Origin: UBA3263 sp964528425
GTDB taxonomy: Bacteria; Bacteroidota; Bacteroidia; Bacteroidales; Muribaculaceae
NCBI GenBank assembly: GCA_964528425.1
Contig: CAZGTD010000011.1
Span: forward strand, 1 to 57,485
Direction of reading: 5' to 3'
Length of the DNA: 57,485 bases
How positions within the stretch are numbered: the stretch's first letter is position 1; each line of letters starts with the position of its first letter. A program made the position numbers and the translations under genes. This document shows, piece by piece, positions 32,763 to 42,548 of the stretch. The notes below the pieces were generated by a model, which was given only the letters and a program-made list of their open reading frames with translations, made no database searches and had not been told where the DNA came from.

Positions 32763-33668
32763 ATGAAAGGACTCTTTGCTTTAGTAGGCGGGGCATTGTT
32801 ATGTGCAAATGCGTTAGCCAACGATGTGATTACCCTTAAAGATGGTAAGGTAATTGAAGGTCAGATTTATCGCACCCTTGAAAATGGCGACCTCTGTGTT
32901 CATAAACTCGATGGCAACGATATCTTAGTTTTTGCAACTGATATTCTTAGCCGAACTCAAAACGAAAAAGTATTTTCGACTGGTTTCAAAGAAACAAAAG
33001 AATCCGGCCCAATTGGGCTTGGCGTTAAACTTAGCTACGTACACGGATTTAATTCAGTAACATCCACAGGCAGAAAAAATTATAATTTTAAATCAACATG
33101 GGAAAATGGTAATGGTGTTAACTTCGGAGTGTCGTATACTTTGGGCTTAGACCGTTATTTTTTCTTTGAGCCTGGGGCTAACCTAACCTTTTTGCACTAC
33201 AATTATCGATTTGATTATAGCTATGATGACTTGGAGTATGATTATTTGTCAGATAGTTCGTATTCGAAAATAAAATATAGGAGTATCCGTTCAGATGTTG
33301 ATTTGTTAGGTTTTGAGATACCGCTGCAACTTGGCTGCCGTGTCGGCCTTGGAAAATTGTGTGAATGGGAGTTTAAGGTTGGACCTTACTTTAGTATGAG
33401 TTGGAATTTATCTGATTATTCACCTGGCCCTATGAATTTATCTGGTTATTCATATGTACCTATTATTATGACATACGGTCCTAATAACGAGTCTCGTTGT
33501 GAAATAGGCGTACAGTTTGACACCGGCATCAAAATTAAGAAGGAACACTACATTGGTGTTGGGTTCCAGCTCTGTTGCTGGCAACAAGAACAAACGGATT
33601 ACTGGTTAAATAGTGATCTTAATACCAAAAGAAACTCCCTGAACGTAACATACGGTTATTATTTTTGA
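32763..33668 (+). CDS. Outer-membrane beta-barrel protein, AT-rich
   Basis: The product has 301 residues from ATG 32763, with a signal peptide ending NALAN. The first 60 mature residues form a small beta-rich domain (DVITLKDGKVIEGQIYRTLE) that reads like the SHS2/Sm-like 'TLKDG' sensor domain seen on other Bacteroidetes membrane proteins. The rest alternates strands (LGVKLSYVHGF, VNFGVSYTLGL) and ends NVTYGYYF, so it is a barrel. Base composition is AT-rich, as in the nuclease gene. Like the 4336 gene, it starts within 10 nt of an intrinsic terminator. Function unknown. Confidence 0.7.
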   Translation: MKGLFALVGGALLCANALANDVITLKDGKVIEGQIYRTLENGDLCVHKLDGNDILVFATDILSRTQNEKVFSTGFKETKESGPIGLGVKLSYVHGFNSVTSTGRKNYNFKSTWENGNGVNFGVSYTLGLDRYFFFEPGANLTFLHYNYRFDYSYDDLEYDYLSDSSYSKIKYRSIRSDVDLLGFEIPLQLGCRVGLGKLCEWEFKVGPYFSMSWNLSDYSPGPMNLSGYSYVPIIMTYGPNNESRCEIGVQFDTGIKIKKEHYIGVGFQLCCWQQEQTDYWLNSDLNTKRNSLNVTYGYYF

Positions 33669-33683
33669 CAGAGCGAAACCTTT

Positions 33684-33740
33684 AACAGCAGTCCGGGAGT
33701 TGTCGGGGCGGTTCGCGCGGCGACCTCCTGAGCTGCTGTT
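33684..33740. terminator. Hairpin between convergent barrel gene and mfd
   Basis: AACAGCAG (33684-33691) pairs with CTGCTGTT (33733-33740) around an inner GGGAG/CTCC pairing. T runs are weak on both sides. Confidence 0.55.
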
Positions 33741-33764
33741 CTTCAGTCGGGGAATCCAGAGGGG

Positions 33765-36700
33765 TTATTCGAGGATGGTGGCGAGGACGCCGACGGCGGT
33801 TTCGACCGTGGGGACGTCGCTGATTACTATGGAGCGCTTAGCTTCCCCTTGGCGGAAGCGACAGCGCTCCGGATTTTTTGCAACGTAGTCGATTATGCGG
33901 CCGAACATCGGGCTCTGGTAGTAGGCCAGATTCTGTTCGCCAACGAAGTAGATGAACATTTTGCCCTGCTTCAGCGCAACCTTTTCAATGCCTAACTTTC
34001 GGGCCAGGCGGCGCAGACGCGGCACGCGCAACAGCTCAGCTGCCTCGGGCGGAATCTTGCCGAACCGGTCTTGCAGCCGTTCGGCAAAGGCGCGCAGGTC
34101 AAGTTCGCGGTTAATACCGTCAAGTTCCTGGTAAAGGGCTATGCGTTCGCGGTCTTGCGGCACATAGTCGGCCGGCAGTAGCAGTTCCATGTCGGATTCT
34201 ATGGTGCAGTCGGCAACAAAATCCTGCTCCTCGGCCTGATCGGCAAACTCGTCGGCAAATTCCTCGGTGCGCAGCTCCGTAACTGCTTCCTGAAGAATGC
34301 GCTGGTAGGTTTCGTAGCCGAGGTCGGCGATGAAACCGCTCTGTTCGGCCCCGAGCAGGTTGCCGGCGCCGCGAATGTCGAGGTCTTGCATGGCAATGTG
34401 GATGCCGCTGCCAAGGTCCGAGAAACTTTCGATGGCCTGAAGGCGACGGCGCGCAACGGCCGACACCTGCGCTCCGGCGGGCACGGCGAGATAGCAGAAG
34501 GCCTTGCGCGACGAGCGCCCTACGCGCCCGCGGAGCTGGTGCAGCTCGCTCAGGCCGAAGTTCTGGGCATTGTAGATAATCATGGTGTTGACGTTGGGCA
34601 TATCTATGCCCGACTCAACTATGGTGGTGGCCAGCAGAATATCGTAGTCGCGGGCCGTGAAGTCGAGAATCGCCTTTTCGAGTTTTTCGGGGGGCATCTG
34701 GCCATGGGCAACTATGGTGCGGGCGTCGGGAACGAGCCTCTTAACCGTGTTTTCCAGGTCGTAGAGACCCTCGATGCGGTTGTTGATTATGAATACCTGG
34801 CCGCCGCGGCTCAGCTCAAAGTTTATGGCTTCGGCGAGCAGTTCGTCGGTCATCGACAGCACTTGCGTGGCTATGGGGCGGCGGTTGGGTGGCGGAGTGG
34901 TTATGGCGCTGAGGTCGCGGGCGCCCATCAGCGAGAATTGCAGGGTTCGCGGAATCGGGGTCGCGCTCATGGTCAGCGTGTCGACGTTGACCTTCATCTC
35001 CTTAAGTTTCTCCTTAACGGCAACGCCGAATTTCTGTTCTTCGTCGATAATCAGCAGCCCTAAATCGTGGAATTTAACGCTTTTGCCAATGAGTTTGTGA
35101 GTGCCGATAACAATGTCGAGCTTTCCGGAGGCGAGCCGGTCGAGAATATCTTTGACCTGCTTGGGGGTGCGGGCGCGGGTCAGATAGTCGACCGACACCG
35201 GAAAATCCTTAAAGCGTTCGCTGAAAGTGCGGAAATGCTGGTAAGCCAGAACAGTTGTCGGCACCAGCACGGCGGTCTGCTTGCCTGCGGTGGCAGCTTT
35301 GAATGCGGCGCGCATGGCAATTTCGGTTTTGCCGAACCCAACGTCGCCACACACCAGGCGGTCCATCGGGCGTGGCGACTCCATGTCGGCTTTCACAGCC
35401 TGTGTGGCCGTCAGCTGGTCAGGAGTGTCCTCGTAGGTGAAACTTGCTTCAAGTTCGTGCTGCAGATAATCGTCGGGCGGAAATTGAAAGCCCTGTTCCT
35501 GGCGTCGGCGCGAATAAAGCGAAATCAGGTCGCGGGCAATGTCCTTGAGCTTGGTTTTGGTGCGTTCCTTGAGCTTATTCCACGCTCCGGAGCCGAGTTT
35601 TGAAATTCGCGGTTCAGCTCCCTCCTTGCCGCGATATTTGCTGAGTTTGTGCAGCGAGTGAAGTGACACGAAAATCGTGTCGTTGTTGAGATATGTCAGC
35701 TTAATCATCTCCTGCATGCGCCCGTTGATGCCTGCCGTGCGTACCAGTCCGGCGAAGCGGCCGACGCCATGGTCGGAGTGAACAATATAGTCGCCAGGCT
35801 CGATTGATGCCAGCTCTTTGAGCGACAAGGCCAGTTTTCCCGACCTGGCGCGGTCGCTCTTGAGCGAATATTTATGGAAGCGGTCAAAAATCTGATGGTC
35901 GGTGAATATGCAGGATTTTGTGCGGTGGTCAACGTAGCCGGCGTGGAGAGTGCCGATAACGGGAGTGAAGGTGAACTTATCGCCCCTTTCTTCAAAAATG
36001 GAGCGCAGGCGTTCGTGTTGCTTGGCGGAGTCTGAGAGAATATAAATGGTGTAGCCTTCGGAACTCAGTCTCGCAAGCTCGGAGCCTATAAGGTCAAAGT
36101 TTTTATGATATATGCCTTGGGGAGAGCAGTCGAAGTTAAGTGCGGCAGAAATTCCCGGTGCCGCATGGTCGGCGTCGGAGTATACCAGAGTTCTCATTCC
36201 GCTGAAAACTTTTGCAAAGGCTTCAGGGTCAACAACATTGCGCATGGCGTTGGGGTCACCCTCCTCGGCCTCGGTAGCCGACAGCGAGAATTTTTCGCCG
36301 GCCACCGCCGCAACCCGCGCGGGGAGGAAGCTCAGATCGTCGCGCACGGCAATTACAGTTGCCGGGTCAACAAAGTCGAGCAGCGAGCTCCCTTCGGTAC
36401 CACCTGAAACATTGGCGGCAATGTCGACGGAATTAATTTTTTGCTCGCTCAGCTGGGTTTCAACGTTAAAGCGACGGATGGAGTCAACATCATCGCCGAA
36501 AAGGTCAATGCGGTAAGGCAGCTCGCCCGAATAGCTATAAACGTCGAGAATTGAGCCGCGCACTGCAAAATGTCCGGGTTCATAAACGTAGTCTTCCTGC
36601 TTGAATCCGTTGGCACGCAGCCATTTTTCAGTTTCCGTAAGGTTCAGTTTTGAGCCTACGGCAATGTGGAGCGTATGGTCCGAAACGGTTACCGGCGACG

Positions 36701-37076
36701 CAACTTTCTCGGCCAGAGCTTCAGGGTAAGTAACTAAAAACTTCAGCGGAGAGTCCGGGGCATAGAGCGCGGCTGTTGCCTCATTGCGCAGAATCTGCTG
36801 GGGAGGATCGGGTTGACCGTACTTTATGTGGCGCTTATATCCGCTTGGCAATATGGCTACCGCCTTCTCTCCGCAAAGACGGCAAAGGTCGTGGTAAAGG
36901 TAGCCGGCATCGTCGAGCGAGTCGGCAACCACAATCATGGGGCGCTTGCGCCCGGTTTCGGCGAGCATAGCCGCCGTTGCCGATCCGGCAAGGCCGTAAA
37001 CGCTTACCCGGCGCGAGTCGCTGAGCGCTGCCCGCAATGCTTTCTGGCGCGCCTTATCAACCGGAATGTCAATCAT
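33765..37076 (-). CDS. mfd: Transcription-repair coupling factor Mfd
   Basis: Mfd removes RNA polymerase stalled at DNA lesions and recruits UvrA. The 1103-residue product has the usual order: UvrB-like N-terminal region, RNA-polymerase-interacting domain near 440-500 (GDYIVHSDHGVGRFAGLV), SF2 translocase with Walker A CGDVGFGKTE around residues 577-585, DEEQ near 677 and the TRG motif. A C-terminal UvrA-gating domain follows. It is the last gene of the long minus-strand run that begins at tRNA-Arg and lies 6 nt after ctpA. Confidence 0.97.
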   Translation of the reverse strand: MIDIPVDKARQKALRAALSDSRRVSVYGLAGSATAAMLAETGRKRPMIVVADSLDDAGYLYHDLCRLCGEKAVAILPSGYKRHIKYGQPDPPQQILRNEATAALYAPDSPLKFLVTYPEALAEKVASPVTVSDHTLHIAVGSKLNLTETEKWLRANGFKQEDYVYEPGHFAVRGSILDVYSYSGELPYRIDLFGDDVDSIRRFNVETQLSEQKINSVDIAANVSGGTEGSSLLDFVDPATVIAVRDDLSFLPARVAAVAGEKFSLSATEAEEGDPNAMRNVVDPEAFAKVFSGMRTLVYSDADHAAPGISAALNFDCSPQGIYHKNFDLIGSELARLSSEGYTIYILSDSAKQHERLRSIFEERGDKFTFTPVIGTLHAGYVDHRTKSCIFTDHQIFDRFHKYSLKSDRARSGKLALSLKELASIEPGDYIVHSDHGVGRFAGLVRTAGINGRMQEMIKLTYLNNDTIFVSLHSLHKLSKYRGKEGAEPRISKLGSGAWNKLKERTKTKLKDIARDLISLYSRRRQEQGFQFPPDDYLQHELEASFTYEDTPDQLTATQAVKADMESPRPMDRLVCGDVGFGKTEIAMRAAFKAATAGKQTAVLVPTTVLAYQHFRTFSERFKDFPVSVDYLTRARTPKQVKDILDRLASGKLDIVIGTHKLIGKSVKFHDLGLLIIDEEQKFGVAVKEKLKEMKVNVDTLTMSATPIPRTLQFSLMGARDLSAITTPPPNRRPIATQVLSMTDELLAEAINFELSRGGQVFIINNRIEGLYDLENTVKRLVPDARTIVAHGQMPPEKLEKAILDFTARDYDILLATTIVESGIDMPNVNTMIIYNAQNFGLSELHQLRGRVGRSSRKAFCYLAVPAGAQVSAVARRRLQAIESFSDLGSGIHIAMQDLDIRGAGNLLGAEQSGFIADLGYETYQRILQEAVTELRTEEFADEFADQAEEQDFVADCTIESDMELLLPADYVPQDRERIALYQELDGINRELDLRAFAERLQDRFGKIPPEAAELLRVPRLRRLARKLGIEKVALKQGKMFIYFVGEQNLAYYQSPMFGRIIDYVAKNPERCRFRQGEAKRSIVISDVPTVETAVGVLATILE

Positions 37077-37082
37077 CGGCTG

Positions 37083-38741
37083 TTATTTTTTTGGAGAGAG
37101 CAGTTTTTTGTATTCTGCGGGGTCGGCCAGAAGTTCAAGAGCGCGTTGCAGCGCATCGTTGAAGGGCAGCTCGGCGGCCAGCGCAGCGCGGCGGAAGCCA
37201 TAGCGTGGAACAATGGCGTCGGTCAGCAGATAATTGAGCTCGCGACGGTTAAGATCCAGATCTTCGCTCAGGTCGCGACGTAGCAATTGTTCCAGGCCGT
37301 CGATGTAGGTGCTTACCGTGTCAGTCAGATAGCCTTCGCTTTTGAGGCTTTCGCGCATAGTTTTTATGTATGCCTCGTATGTTTTGTCGTATTTGAACTC
37401 GTCGGGATTCAGGAACTCCTTGAACTGGCTGAAAATAGTGTCGGTAACAACAAATTCTTCAGGATTACCGATTTCGGGCGTTTGTGCTGCAAAACGGGTT
37501 GCGAAATCAATGTCCCAACCTTCTGACTGAACAGTGTAGAGCAAGCGGTTGGATTTGATAGGCTCGACTTTCAGGTCGGGGGTAATGCCGCCGCCATCGC
37601 GCACTTCGCGACCATGAATCGTTCGGTAAACGCTGGTCAGCGAGTCGGGAGTACGGGCCACAGACCCGTCGGGGTTACGCCGGGAATAGTCGATAGCCTG
37701 AATCAGGCGCCCCGAGGGTATGTAGTATTTCGCCACGGTCAGTTTAACGGCGCCGTCGTAGGGGAGCGGTCGCGACGACTGAACGAGGCCTTTGCCAAAC
37801 GACCGCTGGCCAACAATTACCGCGCGGTCAAGATCCTGCAACGCGCCGGCAACGATTTCAGCTGAACTGGCCGAAGCTCCGTTGATGAGAATAACCAGCG
37901 GCAAATCCCGTGCAACTGGCTTGCGGGTGGTTTTATATATTTTTTCATTTTTGGGGTCGCGGCCGCGGGTGCGCACAACTTCGGTGCCCTTGTCGACGAA
38001 AAGCCCCACTATTTCAACTGCGCTTTCGAGCAGTCCGCCCGGATTGCTCTGCAGGTCGAGAACCAACGATGTTATGCCCCGGTCGAGCAGTTGTGAAAGA
38101 GCGTCGCCTACCGCCTGAGGAGCTTTGTCGGTAAAGTTATTGAGCATTATGTAGCCTACCTTTCCGTCCGGCCCCGTGGTGCCGAAATACGGTACTTCCG
38201 GATTATGGATTTTTGCGCGCTCGATGGTCAGGATTTTTATCGAATCGGAATCGTAGGGGCGCATAACCTTCACCTGAAGGGTGGTTCCGGCAGTTCCGCG
38301 CAGCAGTTCGCTTACCTTGGCAACGTTGAAGTCTTTGGTTATCGTGGTTGAATCGATTTGAAGGATAACGTCGCCGGCCCTGACTCCGGCTTTCCATGAG
38401 GGGGTGTTTTCGTAAGGCTCGGAAAAGCGCACACGTCCGTCGCGGCCTTTGTTGATAACCGAGCCTACGCCGCCGTACTCGCCGGTTGAGAGCTGGGCCA
38501 GGTCTTCGGTATCGTCGCTCGAATAGTATTCCGTGTAGGGGTCAATTTCATCGAGCATATAGTTGATGGCGTTGTCGATGGCCTTTTTGGCGTCGAGAGT
38601 GTCAACATAGTTGAGCTGCACTTCGCGGAAAAGGGCTGAAAATATATCGATGCCGCGCGAAATGTCGGTTTTTGAACTGCGGGTTTCAGCGGCGGCCACT
38701 AAGGCTGCCAGAGCTATTAAGCTAAACAGAAGTTTTTTCAT
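37083..38741 (-). CDS. ctpA: Carboxy-terminal processing protease (S41)
   Basis: The 552-residue product has a signal peptide (about 1-19), so it acts in the periplasm. A PDZ domain at about 90-165 contains YGGVGSVINKG and DVILQIDSTTI. The S41 peptidase core has its catalytic Ser near 290 in ASASSAEIVAG and its Lys near 315 in RSFGKGLVQ. Such proteases trim C-termini of envelope proteins. The C-terminal about 150 residues are helical and typical of Bacteroidetes forms. It overlaps the glycosidase gene by 4 nt. Confidence 0.92.
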   Translation of the reverse strand: MKKLLFSLIALAALVAAAETRSSKTDISRGIDIFSALFREVQLNYVDTLDAKKAIDNAINYMLDEIDPYTEYYSSDDTEDLAQLSTGEYGGVGSVINKGRDGRVRFSEPYENTPSWKAGVRAGDVILQIDSTTITKDFNVAKVSELLRGTAGTTLQVKVMRPYDSDSIKILTIERAKIHNPEVPYFGTTGPDGKVGYIMLNNFTDKAPQAVGDALSQLLDRGITSLVLDLQSNPGGLLESAVEIVGLFVDKGTEVVRTRGRDPKNEKIYKTTRKPVARDLPLVILINGASASSAEIVAGALQDLDRAVIVGQRSFGKGLVQSSRPLPYDGAVKLTVAKYYIPSGRLIQAIDYSRRNPDGSVARTPDSLTSVYRTIHGREVRDGGGITPDLKVEPIKSNRLLYTVQSEGWDIDFATRFAAQTPEIGNPEEFVVTDTIFSQFKEFLNPDEFKYDKTYEAYIKTMRESLKSEGYLTDTVSTYIDGLEQLLRRDLSEDLDLNRRELNYLLTDAIVPRYGFRRAALAAELPFNDALQRALELLADPAEYKKLLSPKK

Positions 38742-40138
38742 TTGACTTGAACGGATTGAGAGGGGGCAGACTCGCCGTTGGCGTGGTCGAGGGCGGTAAC
38801 TACATACCAGCCCGGGCGAGTGGGCAGAAAGGCGGTTTTATAGGTAACGGCAACGAGTGCCGCGGGGTTTTCCAAATCAATATCTTTTGGTGAGTCGAAG
38901 CGATACACGGCCCATTTCGAAGCTGCGGGGTCGCCTTGCCACTTCAGCAGTCCGGAGCGGTTGCGCAACTTGCGGGGGGCGGATGCGTGCTTAACGTTCT
39001 TCCAGGGATATTCCGGAACCAGGGCCGGATAGCGGTAGTGGCGTCCTTTCAGTTGCTTGGCAACGCAGGGCAGAGAGGCGGCATACCACCAGCAGTTGCC
39101 ATGAACCTCGGAGGCCATTTTCATTTTCGGGTCAAGTTCGCCATGCTTATTTATATTTTCTGCATCCTGGCCGATATAGATATGTCGGCCGCGCGAGTTC
39201 CTGGCCCACCACTGCGCGAGTTCGCGGTATGGGGCCACGCGGTGGTCCATTTGCCAGTAGAGCTGAGGAATCTGATAGTCAATCCATCCTTTTTCAGCCC
39301 AGAGCGGCACGTCGGCATAGAGGTCATCGTAGTTCGACAGGCCGTTGGTCTTGCTGCCGCGCGGATCTGCTTTCTGGTTGCGCCAGATTCCAAACGGACT
39401 AATGCCGAACCGCAGCCCGGGGCGCACTGTGTCGAGAGTATTATGAACCTGTTCAATAAGCAGGTCAACGTTGCGGCGACGCCAGTCTTCGCGTGAGAGT
39501 TTGGTTTTTGATGCGGCATAGGCTTTGGCGTCGGGAAATTCCTTGCCTTTGACCGGATAAGGATAGAAATAGTCGTCGAAGTGAATGCCGTCAACGTTAT
39601 ATCGCCGGGCAATGTCGGCCGATATTTCACAGATAAGGTCGCGGTTTTTCTGCTGCGACGGGTCGAAGTAGTAACCTTTATCGAAGCGAACAAAGCGGTC
39701 CGGCTCGCGATTCATAAGGTCATTGGCGGGCAGGGTGGATTTTTCCTCAACAGTTGCTGCACGATAGGGGTTGAGCCACGCATGGAGCTCCATTCCGCGG
39801 GCATGGGCTTCGCGAACCATAAATTCCAGCGGGTCCCAATATGGGTCAGGTGCCTGGCCCACTTTGCCGGTGAGGAACCGGCTCCAGGGCTCGATTTCGC
39901 TTGAGTAGAGAGCATCGGCGCGCGGTCGAACCTGAAAGAACACGGCATTGATGCCGGCCTCATATAAATTATCGAGCAGGTTGAGCAAATATGCCTGGTT
40001 CTCTTCTGTTGAGCGTTGGTCGTAGCCCTGATAGATGGTTTGGATCCATGCACCGCGAAACTCCCGTTTGTCGGCCGCAAAAAGCGACGCGGCAACCGAA
40101 AGCGCGATAAAAGCCGTTATTGACCTGAAAAATTTCAC
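38738..40138 (-). CDS. Family-10-like glycosyl hydrolase (GHL10)
   Basis: The 466-residue product has a signal peptide ending LFAAD, so it is exported. The GHL10 TIM barrel starts at REFRGAWIQTIYQGYDQ. Conserved motifs include FFQVRPRADALYSS, LHAWLNPYRA, DGIHFDDYFYP (acidic residues near the active site) and DYQIPQLYWQMD. A C-terminal domain of about 90 residues (WKGD-like to VTALDHANGESAPS) looks like a fibronectin-type module. The family probably cleaves peptidoglycan or envelope glycans. It overlaps the TPR gene by one base and ctpA by 4 nt. Confidence 0.85.
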   Translation of the reverse strand: MKFFRSITAFIALSVAASLFAADKREFRGAWIQTIYQGYDQRSTEENQAYLLNLLDNLYEAGINAVFFQVRPRADALYSSEIEPWSRFLTGKVGQAPDPYWDPLEFMVREAHARGMELHAWLNPYRAATVEEKSTLPANDLMNREPDRFVRFDKGYYFDPSQQKNRDLICEISADIARRYNVDGIHFDDYFYPYPVKGKEFPDAKAYAASKTKLSREDWRRRNVDLLIEQVHNTLDTVRPGLRFGISPFGIWRNQKADPRGSKTNGLSNYDDLYADVPLWAEKGWIDYQIPQLYWQMDHRVAPYRELAQWWARNSRGRHIYIGQDAENINKHGELDPKMKMASEVHGNCWWYAASLPCVAKQLKGRHYRYPALVPEYPWKNVKHASAPRKLRNRSGLLKWQGDPAASKWAVYRFDSPKDIDLENPAALVAVTYKTAFLPTRPGWYVVTALDHANGESAPSQSVQVK

Positions 40139-41730
40139 TAAAAGATTGATTTATACTGATTCAGGAGAGTTTTGAACCGGTCGTCGTCGCGCAGCGGAGC
40201 AACGTTGACGCGGCCGTCGTTGCGGTATTCCCAGTCGTAAAGGTTGGCATATCCGGCCTTTAATGCCGCTTCCATGCATTCAAAAGCCTTGTCGGTACGT
40301 CCGGCCCACGCATAGAAGCATGCACCGAAATAGTGATTTTTGCCATCGTAGTCTGGCTCGGCAAGAATCGCGTCCATCCAGGCGACCGCTTTTGCGGTTT
40401 CGTTGAGATAAAGTTCGGCAAAGCCGAGATATGAATCAACAGTTTCGCTATTTTCCAAGTCGAGTTCGGCAACCTGCTTATAAAAGCCCTTGGCGGCTTT
40501 CGGCTGTTTGGTGAAGTCGTTGGCAATCCATGCCCGCAGCATATAGGGCATCGGTTCAAACGGTTGGGTCATTATCAGTTCGCCGAGCTGGGCCGAGGCC
40601 TTGTCGTATTCTTTTTTGTCAACCAAAATCAGAGCGCGGGCTGTTTGTGCGTCGATGTCATTGTCGTTGTAGTCAAGGGCGCGGTTAATCGTTGTAAGTG
40701 CCTTGTCGGTCTGGCCCATTGCACGCAGAATCATTGCGCGCACCGTTGAGTAATGGCAAAGGTCGTCGACCTGTGCATCGGCCGTGGCCACTGCCATGTC
40801 GGAGTTGTCGAGTGCAGTCTGAAACTGGCCCAGAGCATAGTAGCATTCGGCCATGGAGCAATAGAGGCCCGAGTAGTCGTAGAGGTTATTGTCAATAATA
40901 TACTTGAAATCTTCAAGCGCCGAATTGTAGTGGAAATGTGCGGCGGCTATCGAGGCGCGCAGATAGTAGAACAGCGGATTGCGGGGCGCGCGGCGAATGG
41001 CTCCGGTCAATCCGGCCATTACGGCCGAGTAATTGCTGTTGGCCAAACGAACCAGCGCGGGGAGCGCATCGGGGTCGTTGCCGTCGGTTGCCATTGCAAG
41101 CAAAAGATCGTCGACGGCGCCGTTGTAGTCGCCGATAAGTTTCTTGACTTCGGCTCTCTGCACGAAAACCGAGCTGCTGTTGGGGCTAAGGGCCACGGCC
41201 TGATCCATATAGTCGGTCGCCATGCCGATGTTGCTCTGTTTAGCCGCAACCAGAGCCAGACCGTAGAGCGCCTCGCGGCTGCGCGGGTTAATGCGCTGAA
41301 TCTTGGTGAAATCGGCCTTGGCCTCGTCGTATTGTCCGAGATAATAATAGGTTTCACCGCGCAGGTCAAGCAGCGAAGTCGATGCGGGTTCATAGCTCAA
41401 TGCTTTGGTTAGCTCCGGCAGGGCCATGGCATAGCGCTTGAGATAGAAGTAGCATTCACCGCGCAGGGCATAGATGGCAAAAAGGCTTTCCTTGTCAGTT
41501 TCCGGACAGTATTTTACTGCGCGGTCCAGGTCGTCGAGAGCCTTCAGGTAGTCGCCGGCGCTATAATATGTATTAGCGCGGCGGAAAAGGGTTTCGTAGT
41601 CTTTAAAGTTCTCGCGGAGCATCTGGTCGTAGACCTTCATGATGCCGTCGTTGTAGACCGGGGTCTGGGGGGCGGCAGCGGCTGTTGCGGTTGCCGATAC
41701 CAGGGCGATGATAAGAGCTTTGAGTTTCAT
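40138..41730 (-). CDS. Periplasmic TPR-repeat protein
   Basis: The 530-residue product has a signal peptide (about 1-19, ending TAAAAP), so it is exported. The rest is tetratricopeptide repeats of about 34 residues, for example YYSAGDYLKALDDLDRAVKY, YYYLGQYDEAKADFTKI and YYALGQFQTALDNSDMAV. TPR arrays act as protein-binding scaffolds; the partner is unknown. It is coupled by overlaps to kdsA (4 nt) and to the glycosidase (1 nt), suggesting a role in envelope assembly. Confidence 0.88.
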   Translation of the reverse strand: MKLKALIIALVSATATAAAAPQTPVYNDGIMKVYDQMLRENFKDYETLFRRANTYYSAGDYLKALDDLDRAVKYCPETDKESLFAIYALRGECYFYLKRYAMALPELTKALSYEPASTSLLDLRGETYYYLGQYDEAKADFTKIQRINPRSREALYGLALVAAKQSNIGMATDYMDQAVALSPNSSSVFVQRAEVKKLIGDYNGAVDDLLLAMATDGNDPDALPALVRLANSNYSAVMAGLTGAIRRAPRNPLFYYLRASIAAAHFHYNSALEDFKYIIDNNLYDYSGLYCSMAECYYALGQFQTALDNSDMAVATADAQVDDLCHYSTVRAMILRAMGQTDKALTTINRALDYNDNDIDAQTARALILVDKKEYDKASAQLGELIMTQPFEPMPYMLRAWIANDFTKQPKAAKGFYKQVAELDLENSETVDSYLGFAELYLNETAKAVAWMDAILAEPDYDGKNHYFGACFYAWAGRTDKAFECMEAALKAGYANLYDWEYRNDGRVNVAPLRDDDRFKTLLNQYKSIF

Positions 41731-42548
41731 AGGCTTAAAGAATTTATTGCCCGGCGCAAAACGCTCAGGCGTTGAAGCATGTCGGGCAGCAGTTCGAGGC
41801 GGAGCATGTTGGCGCCGTCGCTTTTTGCCGACTGCGGGGTTGGATGAGTTTCAAGGAAAAGGCCGTCGGCACCGGCTGCGATACCGCAGCGCGCAATGGT
41901 TTCGATGAGTTCAGGACGGCCGCCGGTAACTCCCGCGCTTTGGTTAGGTTGCTGAAGAGAGTGGGTGCAATCGAGAATTACCGGTGCGTATTGGCGCATG
42001 GTAGGGATGCCGCGATAGTCAACCAGCAGGTCCTGATAGCCGAACGATGTGCCACGTTCGGTCAGTAACACCCGGTCGTTGCCGGCGTCGCGCACTTTTT
42101 CAACAGCGAATTTCATTGCTTCGGGCGAGAGGAACTGGCCTTTCTTAATGTTGACCACCTTGCCGGTTTCGGCGGCGGCGACCAACAGGTCGGTCTGGCG
42201 GCATAAAAATGCCGGAATCTGAAGAATGTCGACGAATTCGGCGGCCATTGCAGCCTCGGCGGCAGTGTGGATGTCGGTAACTACCGGAATGTTGAATTCG
42301 CGGCCTACGTTGCGCAGAATCGTCAGGGCCTCCAGGTCACCGATGCCGGTAAATGAGTCAAGACGCGAGCGGTTGGCTTTGCGGTAGCTCCCCTTGAAAA
42401 CGTAGGGGATGCCGAGCTCCTTGCAAACCGGGGCTATTGCTCCGGCAATGTCAAAGGCCATCTGCTCACCCTCTATAACGCAGGGACCGGCGAGCAGAAA
42501 AAAGTTATTGTCGGGCGATGATTTCAGATAGTTGAAAATTGCAGACAT
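41727..42548 (-). CDS. kdsA: 3-deoxy-8-phosphooctulonate (KDO-8-P) synthase
   Basis: KdsA condenses arabinose-5-phosphate with phosphoenolpyruvate to make KDO-8-P for lipopolysaccharide. The 273-residue TIM barrel shows LAGPCVIEGEQM, KGSYRKANRSRLDSFTG (PEP/A5P-binding Lys and Arg) and DCTHSLQQPN. CVIEGE has a Cys at the position that binds metal in the metal-dependent class, while the CTHSLQQPN motif carries Asn rather than Asp, as in the metal-independent class, so I leave the class open. It overlaps rsmE by one base and the TPR gene by 4 nt. Confidence 0.95.
   Translation of the reverse strand: MSAIFNYLKSSPDNNFFLLAGPCVIEGEQMAFDIAGAIAPVCKELGIPYVFKGSYRKANRSRLDSFTGIGDLEALTILRNVGREFNIPVVTDIHTAAEAAMAAEFVDILQIPAFLCRQTDLLVAAAETGKVVNIKKGQFLSPEAMKFAVEKVRDAGNDRVLLTERGTSFGYQDLLVDYRGIPTMRQYAPVILDCTHSLQQPNQSAGVTGGRPELIETIARCGIAAGADGLFLETHPTPQSAKSDGANMLRLELLPDMLQRLSVLRRAINSLSL

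Noticed and set aside
33700..33888. 62-codon plus frame across the mfd 3' end
   Set aside because: It covers the convergent hairpin and the antisense of mfd, with no support.
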